Both the position numbers and the translations under genes were made by a program. Shown here piece by piece: positions 34,580 to 44,735 of a DNA stretch of 64,000 nt. The notes under the pieces are model-generated. The model saw nothing but the letters and a program-made list of their open reading frames with translations. It searched no databases and was not told where the DNA came from. Each line of letters begins with the position of its first letter. The stretch's first letter is position 1. The DNA is from Rhizophagus irregularis (taxonomy: Eukaryota; Glomeromycota; Glomeromycetes; Glomerales; Glomeraceae): positions 3,038,001 through 3,102,000 of the forward strand of contig NC_089454.1 in the NCBI RefSeq assembly GCF_026210795.1, written 5' to 3'.

Positions 34580-36116
34580 AATAATAATCATATGTGGAGT
34601 TGATGGTACTGGAAAAACATTCATTGTAAATAAACTTATAAAAGAATTTGAAAAAGTAGGACAAAGTGTGAGGTTTAACACCTTTAAAAGGAGAAGAGAG
34701 GACAATGATAAGTATAAAATACCAAAGAAAGGTATAGAATGGGAATTCAGGAAGGAAGTTGTCGAACAAATCAACAGGAGAATGGAAGAACATGATAATG
34801 AGGATTGGTTAATATTAGATAAAAGTCCCTATAGTGAGTACTTTTATCAACAAACACCATCATTCGACAGAGGATACATAACAAGATATGAGAACCACCT
34901 ATTAGAAAAGGAAGTATTTAGGAACAAAAGGATAATTGATGAATCAATAGTGATATTTTTAGAAAATGAAAAATGTTGGGAAAATTACAAAGGTAGAGAA
35001 CATTCGAAAAAGGATCAAGGACATAAAACATCATATCCATTATTAGATGAAGAAAGATATATGGAGATGGTGAAATCATTTAAAGAATGTCAAGATATTT
35101 ACGAAGGAGAAAAATATGCTAATATTAAAATATCGAATAATGACACAGATTGGGAAAAAGTATATAATAAAGTAATAGAATTAGATGGAGATAAACCACC
35201 AATAGAGGTTAAAAATGTTGAGATTAAGGATAACATCAGAGTAACTGATGGTAAAAAGCATATTGAGAAAAATGGTAAAAACATAAGAATAATAGAAGAC
35301 TTTGAAAAGATGGGAGCACTATATTTAGCTCACAGTCATGAATTATCGGCACATATGGGAATCAAAAGTACTTATGATAATTTAAAAGATAAATATTATT
35401 GGGAAAATATGCTGAATGATGTTGAAAGATATGTAAGGACATGTGATGAATGTCAAAGAAGAGGAAAACCACAAGGGAAAAATGAATTACACCCAATTAA
35501 AGTAGTAGAACCATGGTATCAAATCGGGATTGACTTTGTTGGACCATTGAACACAACAACAAATGGTAATAAATACATCATAGTAGCAATGGATTATTTT
35601 ACAAAATGGCCAGAAGCCAAAGCAGTAAAAGAAGCAACTGCCAAAGAAGTATCAAAATTTATTTATGAAGACATCATTTGTAGACATGGATGTCCAATGA
35701 AAATATTGAGTGATAGAGGAAGTCATTTCAATAATGAAATGATTAAGGAATTAATGGAAAAATTCAAAATTAAATGGAATTTTTCTACAAGTTATCATCC
35801 AGAGACAAACGGACTTGTTGAAAGATTCAACCGAACATTAGGTCAAGCATTAGCAAAATTATCAACCAAAGATGATTGGGATCAAAGGATAGCACCCATA
35901 TTATTTGCTTACCGAAATAAAAAGCATAGTTCAACAAGAATTCGACCATTTTATTTAACATACGGAAGAAATGTACGGACAATAATGGATGAAAATATCA
36001 AGGAAATTAACCTAAGTAATAGAATAGTTGGATTATTAGAAGAACTACCAAAAATCCGATATGAAGCCAAAAGAACAAATATTAAAATCTCAAATAAAAC
36101 AAAAAGAGTATCATGA
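34569..36116 (+). CDS. Thymidylate-kinase-like domain fused to integrase
   Basis: 515 residues. Residues 1-205 form a P-loop nucleotide kinase: beta strand KIIIICG, Walker A GVDGTGKT (10-17), then WLILDKSPYSEYFYQ (80-94), corresponding to the DR(Y/F) substrate motif of thymidylate and deoxynucleoside kinases, ESIVIFLEN (125-133), and a charged lid-like segment KGREHSKKD. Residues 250-300 are the integrase HHCC zinc finger (H255 or H257, H262, C292, C295). Residues 318-425 are the catalytic core with D322, D382 and E418 (DD35E). The kinase type is inferred from motifs; a dNMP kinase is most likely. Its place between RNase H and integrase is where some lentiviruses carry dUTPase, hinting at a role in dNTP supply. 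I know of no described LTR element with such a domain. Confidence 0.85.
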   Translation: MGPKIIIICGVDGTGKTFIVNKLIKEFEKVGQSVRFNTFKRRREDNDKYKIPKKGIEWEFRKEVVEQINRRMEEHDNEDWLILDKSPYSEYFYQQTPSFDRGYITRYENHLLEKEVFRNKRIIDESIVIFLENEKCWENYKGREHSKKDQGHKTSYPLLDEERYMEMVKSFKECQDIYEGEKYANIKISNNDTDWEKVYNKVIELDGDKPPIEVKNVEIKDNIRVTDGKKHIEKNGKNIRIIEDFEKMGALYLAHSHELSAHMGIKSTYDNLKDKYYWENMLNDVERYVRTCDECQRRGKPQGKNELHPIKVVEPWYQIGIDFVGPLNTTTNGNKYIIVAMDYFTKWPEAKAVKEATAKEVSKFIYEDIICRHGCPMKILSDRGSHFNNEMIKELMEKFKIKWNFSTSYHPETNGLVERFNRTLGQALAKLSTKDDWDQRIAPILFAYRNKKHSSTRIRPFYLTYGRNVRTIMDENIKEINLSNRIVGLLEELPKIRYEAKRTNIKISNKTKRVS

Positions 36117-36351
36117 CAGAAAAATAATTAAAGAACATACCTTTGGAATTGGAGATAAAATATTACTTTATGATAAGGCCAAAGCACAACAATTATCTGG
36201 AAAATTGGAATCAAAATGGTTGGGACCATTTTACATTCATGAAATACTACCAAACGGAGCCTACAAAATTAAAGATATTAAGGGTGTAATCAAGAAAACA
36301 CCTGTAAATGGAGAACTATTAAAGACTTACCATACACCGATGAGTAAATGA
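36061..36351 (+). CDS. Integrase C-terminal domain in a shifted frame
   Basis: 96 residues from ATG 36061, overlapping the kinase-integrase frame by 56 nt at +1. YHDRK, then FGIGDKILLYDKAKAQQLSGKLESKWLGPFYIHEILPNGAYKIKD, then KTPVNGELLKTYH is the usual C-terminal DNA-binding (GPY/F-type) region that follows the core in Ty3/gypsy integrases. It should be continuous with the preceding protein. The shift lies in an A-rich stretch (about 36080-36105), so it could be an indel, an assembly error or programmed shifting. Confidence 0.8.
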   Translation: MKPKEQILKSQIKQKEYHDRKIIKEHTFGIGDKILLYDKAKAQQLSGKLESKWLGPFYIHEILPNGAYKIKDIKGVIKKTPVNGELLKTYHTPMSK

Positions 36352-36568
36352 TAACCATCATCAATAGACTTAGAAAAATAAAGATAATTTACAATCATGT
36401 GAAATAAAATCACATGACATAAAAATAATTTTGGAAAAATAGGAAAAATTAATGAAAATTCCAAAGAAAGACCTAAGTGAAATCCGGTACAAGAAAACCG
36501 TGAAATTCAGAAGAACATATGACAAACCACGGGAACAGCCGCAGGACGCAGCTAAGTCAAGTAAAGAC

Positions 36569-36635
36569 GCATGCTTGATTTAGTGGTATAATTCGCACCT
36601 ACCACTTCGAGACACGAGTTCGATTCTTAGAATAA
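36569..36635 (+). other. tRNA-Gly-like relic with pol III A and B boxes in the 3' UTR
   Basis: The sequence resembles a glycine tRNA gene: GCATGCTTGATTTAGTGGTA matches the acceptor/D-arm start with an A box (TGATTTAGTGG); AATTC, then CCTACCAC resembles the anticodon loop (anticodon ACC); and GAGTTCGATTC is a B box about 35 bp on. The anticodon stem has one mismatch and the T and acceptor stems do not pair well, so it is a degenerate tRNA or SINE head, not a functional tRNA. Confidence 0.5.
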
Positions 36636-36663
36636 ATTTAATGAGGGCATTAAATTTTCATGC

Positions 36664-36672
36664 GGGGGATAG
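36664..36672 (+). other. Polypurine tract
   Basis: GGGGGATAG ends one base before the 3' LTR, in the position where plus-strand synthesis is primed. A short G-rich tract with ATAG is usual for Ty3/gypsy elements. Confidence 0.65.
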
Positions 36673-36673
36673 T

Positions 36674-37276
36674 TGTAATGCCGTAGTATACCTAGTAAAT
36701 TTATTAATTGTGGGGCGCAGTATTACATTTAGTCTTAGTGTATAAAATTTTAACTTATTTTTATTTTTATTATGGACCGAAAAGTCGTTAAACTATTAGT
36801 CATGAGAATCAAGGATAATTGGTCCGAGATGACATTAAACTATTAGTCACGAGATTTAAGGATAAATGAAGATCCGAAAGGTACTAAATTGAGTGAAATT
36901 AAGTGATCTGAGATGTCAAGTGAGTAATTTGTTGATCACTACGTTAATATTATAAATCATAATTCAGGAGTTTATGATGATCAAATGGATACAAAATTAA
37001 GATAATGGAAATACTTTAAAACAATGGAAATACTTTGATAATTTAAATCCATGAATTGAAATTATGAATTTAGTTACACCAAAAACAAACATAAAAAGGC
37101 GCGAAGATCACCTTTTGGGAGAGAAAATTAGACGAATTTTGTTATGAATCATTTATTTTGTTATTTAATGTTATTAAACCAAGCATATTATTGTATTTAT
37201 TTATATTATTAATAAAGAGTCATTTTGTTAATACCTGAGGTGGCAAACATAATTCTCTATGGGCTCAGGTCTTACA
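36674..37276 (+). repeat. 3' LTR
   Basis: 603 bp, TGTAATGCCG to GTCTTACA, with no difference from the 5' LTR found on side-by-side reading. Followed directly by ACAG, the repeat of the 4 bp left of the 5' LTR. Confidence 0.95.
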
Positions 37277-37967
37277 ACAGCACAAGTGTACGACATCGGC
37301 AGAAATTTTTTTTGTATTGTACCGTTGTACGACATACATTTAATATTGTCTAATCAAATTATACATCAAAACTATTGTACAAAATTGTAAATGAACGACT
37401 ATTCTTTAATAATAGTGCTATTATCAATTAAATTGTATATTTTTTTGCAAAATCTAGAAAGATAGATCTGCAATCAAGCAATAGTGGAAAAAATTGTGAA
37501 ATTGTGATATGATATATTTAAAATTTTCCTTAATGCATAATAAAATAGAATCAGTTTATTTTTATAAAAAAATTCAGGCGCTATTTTTTAATAAAGTGGG
37601 TCCAGATTTATTTTTTAGTTGAAAAAATTACTGAACCATTTTTAATTAACATAATCAGATTTTAGGATTTTTTAATCTGATTATTATATAATAATTTTAA
37701 CTTGATTGAAAATGTACAAAGAATCTTTCTTGATTATGAACCAAATATACAAAAATTTTTGCTACAAATTGAGTGTACGGCGGATTTTTTTTTCTTGTAG
37801 ATTATTAAGGTGTACATGTACGACAAAGGGTCGCGATCATCTAAAAGAAAATTCGTACTACATTACGATTGGAGTTCGTAGAGCTATTTTTAATTACATG
37901 ATATATTTTAGTTTTAATGAATCTTGTTAAGCGAGAAATATCGTTTGGGGCATCGTAATTTGACACA
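37277..37967. other. AT-rich spacer, no supported gene
   Basis: Contains repeated GTGTACGACAT-type motifs (about 37285, 37327, 37812), also near the left side of the retrotransposon insertion (about 26830), so the retroelement appears to have landed in an older repeat. The small plus-strand frame at 37706-37930 shows no family features. Confidence 0.35.
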
Positions 37968-37986
37968 TATACAGTAGGACCCCGAG

Positions 37987-40054
37987 TATACTTGCCGCCC
38001 ATATTAAATGGGATGGGAGAATCCCCTATCCCATCCCATCCCATATCCCATCCCATTTGCTCCCATTTGCCAAAATCCCATCCCAATCCCAAATCCCAAT
38101 CCCACCCATATCCCAAATCCCAAATCCCATCCCATATCCCAAATAATCTCATTGGTCACTTATCACGTGACGTTACACAAATTTCCAAAAAAGGAAATTT
38201 TGCTTCCCGCAAAAATTGGAGATTTTGGTTTCACAAGTATTCCGAAAAAGGAAATTTTTACGCCGATCATATAATTCTGGCCAGCATTGCATACATTACC
38301 AGAATATGAGCAAAATTAAGATCCCGAACAGATTTACGAAGTTTATATTTTAACTCCGGCCGGAATTACAAATTATAAAGGTTTAAATCCTTATCCTACA
38401 AACCACAATTTTTAAGAGATTTACCGATCAGATTTTAATGAAATTTATATCTTTGGATTCGTCTTGATGCAAGGAATTAAATGGCAGTGAAATCATATTT
38501 CTAAAATTAATATTGACTGATTTATTATAAAAAATGTATTTTTTATACTATATATTATTTAAAAGTAACATGTTAGCAGTTAGTATTCAGTAATATATTG
38601 ATTATTTTATTTGAATTAATAATTTTGATGATATCTGATATTGTTTTTTTAGATTAACAGTTAATTAATTCCTGGTTTGTAAATATTATTTTATTAAATA
38701 TTTATGCAATAATAATAATATCTATCAAATTATATATTAGAAATAAATAATCAACCTTTTTTTGATGAATTAATAGATAGGTTTAAGTTAATTCAAACTT
38801 CAAAGTTAAATTGTAATAAAAAATATAAAATAATAAATTGAATAAATATATTTTAAAAACTTTTTATATTAAAAGTAACCAATTATATATTGCTTGCTTT
38901 ATACATGTTATTTAATAAAATATATTATAAAATACATTTTTTATAATAACTTAGTCAATATTAATGTTGGGAATATAATTTCACTGCCATTAAATTCCTT
39001 GCATCAATACAAATCCAATGATATAAATTTCATTAAAATCTGATCGGTAAATCTCTTAAAAATTGGGGTATGTAGGATAATAAATTCTGACCGGAATTAA
39101 CATTAGACTTCGAAAACTAAAATATTACGGCCGGAATTATGTAATCGGCATAGAAATTTCCTTTTTTGGAATACTTGTGAAACCAAATCCACCCAATTTT
39201 TGCGAGAGGCGAAATTTCCTTTTTTGGAAGTTTGTGTAACGTCACGTGATAATTGGCCAATGGGAGAAATGTTACACGAGTATTTGGGATTTGGGATGGG
39301 ATGGGATTTGGGATTGGGATTTGGGAAACAGGGCGGACATGCATTATATCACAATGTCGATCACTTGCCGATCATGATATAAGTGATATCACGTTAAATT
39401 TGAAGCTTTATTCCAAGCAATAAATGTTCTGACAATTTATGTTAAATTATTTTATTTATTAGTTTCATTTATCAATAATTTAATATAAAAGTATTATGGA
39501 AAAATAAGGTGTGTTTCCAAAGTTAGATTTTACGTCAAATTTTCAATAATTAATATATATGCTATATATATGCCGATCATCTGCTAATCTGACTTTGAAG
39601 CTTCGGGCGAAGCCACAGATCTTTGGGCGAAACTTGAAACTTTTATAGTATATTATTTAGGTATTCAAGAATCAATGGCTAAAATAAACCTGGACAATTT
39701 TTGATAACCCAAAAGTTATCATTAAATAAATGTTTACAATTATTGTAAAATTAATATATGTTTGATATTTGACAAAATCTTTATGAATTATTTTAAGAAC
39801 TAATTTATTAACAATAAATAAATAAAGTAAATAAAATTGAAATTTTATACATTATTATGTAGAATTTGTGAAAAAACTAATTCAACGGTATTTTTTTATG
39901 TGATAATGTTGGACGAGTGATCGGCAAAATGATCGGCAATATCGTGATAATATGGGGATGTCCGCCCTGTTGATTTGGGATGAGATGGGATATGGGATGG
40001 GAGGGGAGGGGATGGGAGGGAATGGGAGGGGATTTTAAATGGGCGGCAAGTATA
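37987..40054. mobile_element. 2.07-kb foldback element nested in the MITE
   Basis: Perfect 16-bp inverted ends TATACTTGCCGCCCAT (37987-38002; complement at 40039-40054) and a perfect 8-bp duplication ACCCCGAG on both sides (37979-37986, 40055-40062). The interior has long inverted arms, about 38030-38560 against about 38920-39340, and runs of (GGGAT)n/(ATCCC)n near the ends. No transposase was found. The duplication length points to hAT-type mobilisation. Confidence 0.85.
39327..39971. mobile_element. 645-bp element nested inside the foldback element
   Basis: Inverted ends AACAGGGCGGACAT (39327-39340) with a perfect complement at 39958-39971, and similar subterminal GCCGATCAnnnTGCCGATCA motifs in both arms. 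GATTTGGGA is repeated on both sides (39318-39326, 39972-39980); 9 bp would suit a Mutator-type element, but the target is itself a GGGATTTGG repeat, so this duplication is weaker evidence. Confidence 0.7.
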
Positions 40055-40255
40055 ACCCCGAGCAATATATAAATAGGTAACAAGAGATCGGCACAAATTT
40101 ACTAATAGCTCTACGCATCTCTTCAGGGCCAGCACTATGTAATGCTGGTCAGAATTATCCAAAAAAGGAAATGATCTACATACTTTTTTGGGCTCATTCT
40201 ACGCAAACTCTCTATTGTTAACTTTTCATGTATTGTTCGGGGGTCCTTATACAGT

Positions 40256-41064
40256 ACATACAGTATATATATATCAGAATGTTATTTCCAGCAGATTTTT
40301 ATTCAATTATTAAGACTTTCATTTATACGATGATTAAGAATTTTTTAATAATTGTGACCTATAGTATTGCGGAAAGATATAATTATCACAAAACCACCTA
40401 CCGTTTTGACTTTTGTTTCTTTTAAATTGTAAATATGAAAATTAGATTTATTAAGAAATATGAAATATTAATAAAATTTATTTATATAATACTTATATTA
40501 TCTATCGATAATAAATATATACATTCTTACGCTTTTAGAATATAATTAAGAAATTATCATGTTAAGCTCTACTCATTTAAAAATTAATAATAATTGAAGT
40601 ATTTGATACAAAATACGTAAGTTTAAATTAAATTCGTGTAAAGAGACAATCGTAATAAAGCTAGATAAGCTATTTTCATAACTAATTCTTCTATTCCTTT
40701 CCCATTATTAAAAAAAAAATAAAAACTCCTGAATTTTCCTAAAAACTATAAATGGCTCAACAAAAAATTTTTCAACTATTTTGTACGCTATCTTCTTTAA
40801 GTACCTCACTTAAAACTCAATCCAAGTGCGAAAATAAGACACTCCATAACTTAAAGTATATACGTATGATTAAAGTTTCAGCTTTAAATAGAATTATACT
40901 GCCTTCACCGGTGAAGTTAATTATTAAGACGTTCCCCTAGCGCAAATATTTTCACTTCAGAGTTTAAGAGTTTCTCTTCTTTTTATTTTTTCTGCTACGC
41001 CATAATATCCAGTTACTATATATTATCAGTTATAGACTTATAGTCTTTTTTTTTTATTTATTAT
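40256..41064. other. AT-rich intergenic stretch
   Basis: No supported gene. The two short plus-strand frames here (40228-40425 and 40752-40940) lack family features. Confidence 0.35.
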
Positions 41065-42080
41065 TAGTGCTCCTACTGGGTCAAGTCAAGTCGGGTTTTG
41101 AGGAAATATTCGACCTGATCTGAATAAAAAAATATAAGACTCGTATTTATTCAGGTCTCATATTTTTGTAACCCGACCCTTGACTCGACCGAGTATAATT
41201 TAACTCATGTAACCCGGGTTAGACCCGAACATTTAAGTAAAATGGGTACTAACAGGACCCTGAGCAATACTGAAATAGGTAACAAAAAATAACGCGTAGA
41301 ATAGGCTAAAATAATCATGAAAATCTTTCCTTTTTTAGATAAATTTTGATAACGTTGGTAAGAAATATATTACTTTATTTAGTAACTGACTGACATTATC
41401 ATAATTCCGGCCCTGAAAAAATGCGTAGAGCTAATAGTAAAATTTTGCCAATTTCCTATGACCTATTTATATATTGTTCGGGATCCTGTACTAACTTATA
41501 TTATGTGAGATTTTCTTATAATAATAACAAAATTAATTTTTTTTATTTGAAAAAAAGGCAACTTAGTGATTAACAACTAGTAGCCACCTGAAATTTGTAT
41601 CATGAATGGTTATACAAAACATGTAACACTAGCTCTTATTTTCTCCTAGACTAATTAAATAAAATAAAATTAAAAATACGAATTTTGAACCTGGTTTAAT
41701 ATAATAAAAGTCAAAGAATTAGGCAAAATAATTAGCAGATATTCAAATCAAAGATAAATTGGAATTCTAAAGCTATCAGAAAAATATTATTCTCAAAAGT
41801 CAAAGGTTAATTTTTTTATTTTTCTGATTAAGCTATGTTAATATTTGTTAAAATTAATTCTTGGCTTAATTTTGGCCAAAATTATAATTTTCCTAGAATT
41901 AAAAACATCCGGGTCAATCTGGGTCAAACCCGGGTCAAGGAAATTTATAACCTGACCCGGTGGGTCGGGTCATGCAGGTCATGCGGGTCACAGGTCATTA
42001 AAAATCGTTAGTACCAACCTGATTTAAAAGTTGAGTCAGGTCAAATTAACCCGGGTTGACTCGTATCATTCAGAGCACTA
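41065..42080. mobile_element. hAT-like non-autonomous element, 1.0 kb
   Basis: Inverted ends TAGTGCTC/GAGCACTA and a perfect 8-bp duplication TTTATTAT (41057-41064, 42081-42088). Both ends are followed by reiterated GGGTCAAGTCRGGT/ACCCGGGT-like motifs. It carries no transposase and contains a second MITE at 41254-41487. Confidence 0.85.
41254..41487. mobile_element. hAT-type MITE nested in the previous element
   Basis: Inverted ends AGGACCCTGAGCAATA and, in complement, AGGATCCCGAACAATA; perfect 8-bp duplication GTACTAAC (41246-41253, 41488-41495). Same family as 37976-40247. Confidence 0.88.
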
Positions 42081-42088
42081 TTTATTAT

Positions 42089-43371
42089 TTTTTACCTTCT
42101 TAATAAACACTTTTATTATATTCGACTATGTCTTTATCAAAACCTACACCTAACCAACAAAAAAAGCTCGGGCACGTGATATAAAGTGTGGTGTCTAAAT
42201 TTTGATTGGTTGATCTTGTTTAACATTTAACTTTGAAAAAAGTAAAAAACATTCGCGAAAAAATTCAAAGGCTTTTGATATTTAAGTATCTTTATAGTAA
42301 AAAGAGTAAAAAGTCAATAGAAAATAAATTTTTTAAGTTTTAAATAGTTTTATTATATTTTTATTTTTATTGAATAATACTGTAAACAATACAGAAAAAT
42401 TTTTATGTATTATGAGATAAAAAATTTTTTTTCTTTGTTTTTAAAATTCTCTGTATAACTGATAAAGTAACATATACCTAACTAAAAATATATCAAGTTT
42501 GTGATATTTATATAAAAAACGTAAAAATATATAAAATTAATATATATAAATTACTTTAATACTTGCTAAGACAAACTTTAAAAATTTCAAAGAAACGTAA
42601 AATTAATATTATTGTTTATAATATATGTGATAAAAATAATAAAAAGAAATAAATAAAAAGGAAAGACAGTATTTATATATTAAATATAGGTTTCCAAGGT
42701 TTCCAAAAAATAAAATGTATAAAGAAATAGGTGAACAGCAAGTTAATATTCTGAGCTTTTATTTGTTGGTTATGCTAGGGAAGATTTAATCGAGCTGGTT
42801 ACGAGATAAGAAGATCAAAAACTAAGCACCATCTTAAAATACACACAAATAAATACTACCCCTATTCGGTACAATTCAACGAGTAGATTTCCCAATGCTA
42901 AATTTCAACTTTATAGCAACTTAGCACAATGCTTACGCATTTTTTTTCTCACCAAAAAGTTCTCCAATGACGTATTCAACAAAAATATTTCCAACTAATT
43001 TGTTCCAAATTGTTGGAAAATATTAATATCATCAAATCATGTGGCGATCAACATCAACGCCGGAATCTACAAAAATCTTTTTACATTTTTCTTACAAATG
43101 TTATCATTTTTATTTCACTCCAGAAATCATCATTTAGACCCAGTACATTATTATACATGTACCGTTCCTGGCCCTTTCATTATGTCTAACCATTGACGTA
43201 CCTGCGTAATACATCAAAAATACCTTGAAAAATACAATTTTATTAAAAAACTTCGCGTGAATACTACTATCCTCACTTCTCACAAAACACCACGCAAACC
43301 TCCTATTTAATACATGGCGTGAACGCCATGAGAAACGTAATTTTTCTCATTGCCTGGGTATTTCTTACACT
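42089..43371. other. AT-rich intergenic stretch
   Basis: Nothing recognisable as coding on either strand, and no element ends were found. Confidence 0.35.
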
Positions 43372-43379
43372 GTCAATAT

Positions 43380-43527
43380 TAGGGATGGCAATGGTTACGG
43401 TTATAACCGGTCATGACCAGTTAATAACCGTGACCGATATCGGTCAGTCAAAGGCTCTGACTGACCGTTTAACTGACCAGTTTTGACCGACCGTTTGACC
43501 GACCGTGACCGACCGTTGCCATCCCTA
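43380..43527. mobile_element. 148-bp hAT-type MITE
   Basis: Perfect 12-bp inverted ends TAGGGATGGCAA/TTGCCATCCCTA and a perfect 8-bp duplication GTCAATAT (43372-43379, 43528-43535). The interior consists of repeated TGACCG/CGGTCA motifs, so the single strand would fold almost completely. Confidence 0.92.
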
Positions 43528-43535
43528 GTCAATAT

Positions 43536-44735
43536 CAAGCGAATGGGCACAAAAACGTGCTTGTCAAAGGCAATTGATATATGTACCAAAAACATTTTGA
43601 AAATTTAAGACATGTACCTTCAAAGAATCCTTACATAAACAACAAATTTGATTCCAGCGTTTGTGTAGAAGTATCTTTTATCGTAACAAGAAACAAATTG
43701 CCTGCACATTGAAAACTTTACAAAGCGAGACAACATCATTTCCTTTTCCTAGAATCACAATTTATCAAAATGTTACCAAAATTTTTGCTTAGATAGAATT
43801 ATTTAAAATTATTGTTAGGGTTACCCATAGAAATCGAACAAGTCACATGATGCAGTGCGCAGAAATCCTATGATTAAGTTTATTACAATATAAAACATTT
43901 CTTATAATATATTTTAGTTTTATTAATTACTTACATTAATTAACCACTTTTAGTATTGTTATTGCTTTTGACTCATAAATATTCAACTATAAGTATCAGT
44001 TTAATTATTATAACATTAGTAAAATTGCTTTATTAGTTAGCTAGAGAAGTTTCTTGAGATTTACATAGTTGATGAATCATATAGACATATATATGGAACT
44101 TATACAAAATGGTAATAGAAAGGTTTTTACAGATAATTGCAATGAGAAAAGAACAATTGATTGATTAATCATATTATTATAATAGGATCATATATAGGGC
44201 AATATTTTCTTTTGAATAAAAGTTGTTAATACCTGAGTAGATCTAACAGAGAGTTTAGATTGTGTTATCCAAATTCCAAAGTATTATTTTTTTTTGTATG
44301 ATTTGATAGTTTTTTTTTACAGTATTAAACTTTTCGTGCACTTTACTTGTTTCACCTTTGTGTTTTGTTGTTATTTGTTTGATAGAATTTTTTTATCCTT
44401 AAGAAACTCTTACATTATTTTACCAGAATTACACTTTTATTGCTAATTTTCTATTAGAAATTATTAGTGATACACTTATATTTTGTTACAATATTATTGA
44501 AACACCTATAATCTTGACTGTTTGACTTTTTGCCACAAGCTCACAACTAATCAGCTTGACATCTCCAATGTTAGTTATCACTCCAAACCAAATTAGATAT
44601 AACATTTGATGCCCCATATAAGGCAAGACCCTTCTATAATTTGTTAAATTTTGGGAAATCTTTATCAATAATTATGCAGACTTTGAAGGGAAGATCAGAA
44701 ATACCGCAGCAGTCATCCTGATCATTTGTTGAACT
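43536..44735. other. AT-rich intergenic stretch
   Basis: No supported gene. The 5' LTR of the decayed retroelement that follows might be expected here, but no repeat of it was found at the 3' side. Confidence 0.3.

Larger units (their letters stand above)
26838..37276 (+). mobile_element. Complete Ty3/gypsy-type LTR retrotransposon with nucleotide-kinase domain
   Basis: 10.4-kb element bounded by 603-bp LTRs (TGTAAT…TTACA) that I could not tell apart by eye. The 4-bp sequence ACAG sits immediately outside each end (26834-26837 and 37277-37280). Order: LTR, primer-binding site, leader, Gag, protease, RT-RNase H, short coiled-coil frame, kinase-integrase, integrase C-terminal frame, purine tract, LTR. 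The order RT-RH-IN and the integrase with an HHCC finger and DD35E place it in Ty3/gypsy (Metaviridae). Near-identical LTRs mean a recent insertion. The genes are split over several frames (see individual entries), which implies recoding, reinitiation or a copy mobilised in trans. Confidence 0.95.
37976..40247. mobile_element. hAT-type MITE split by a later 2-kb insertion
   Basis: Inverted ends AGGACCCCGAG… and …CGGGGGTCCT, flanked by a perfect 8-bp duplication TATACAGT (37968-37975 and 40248-40255). Without the inserted element it is about 200 bp. The same family occurs at 41254-41487 (AGGACCCTGAGCAATA ends). 8-bp duplications are characteristic of hAT transposition; there is no coding capacity. 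Confidence 0.85.

Noticed and set aside
37841-38309. Frames rich in GWDLG or PIPSHP repeats around 38.0 kb, and similar ones at 39.1-40.2 kb.
   Set aside because: They translate the (GGGAT)n/(ATCCC)n arms of the foldback element.
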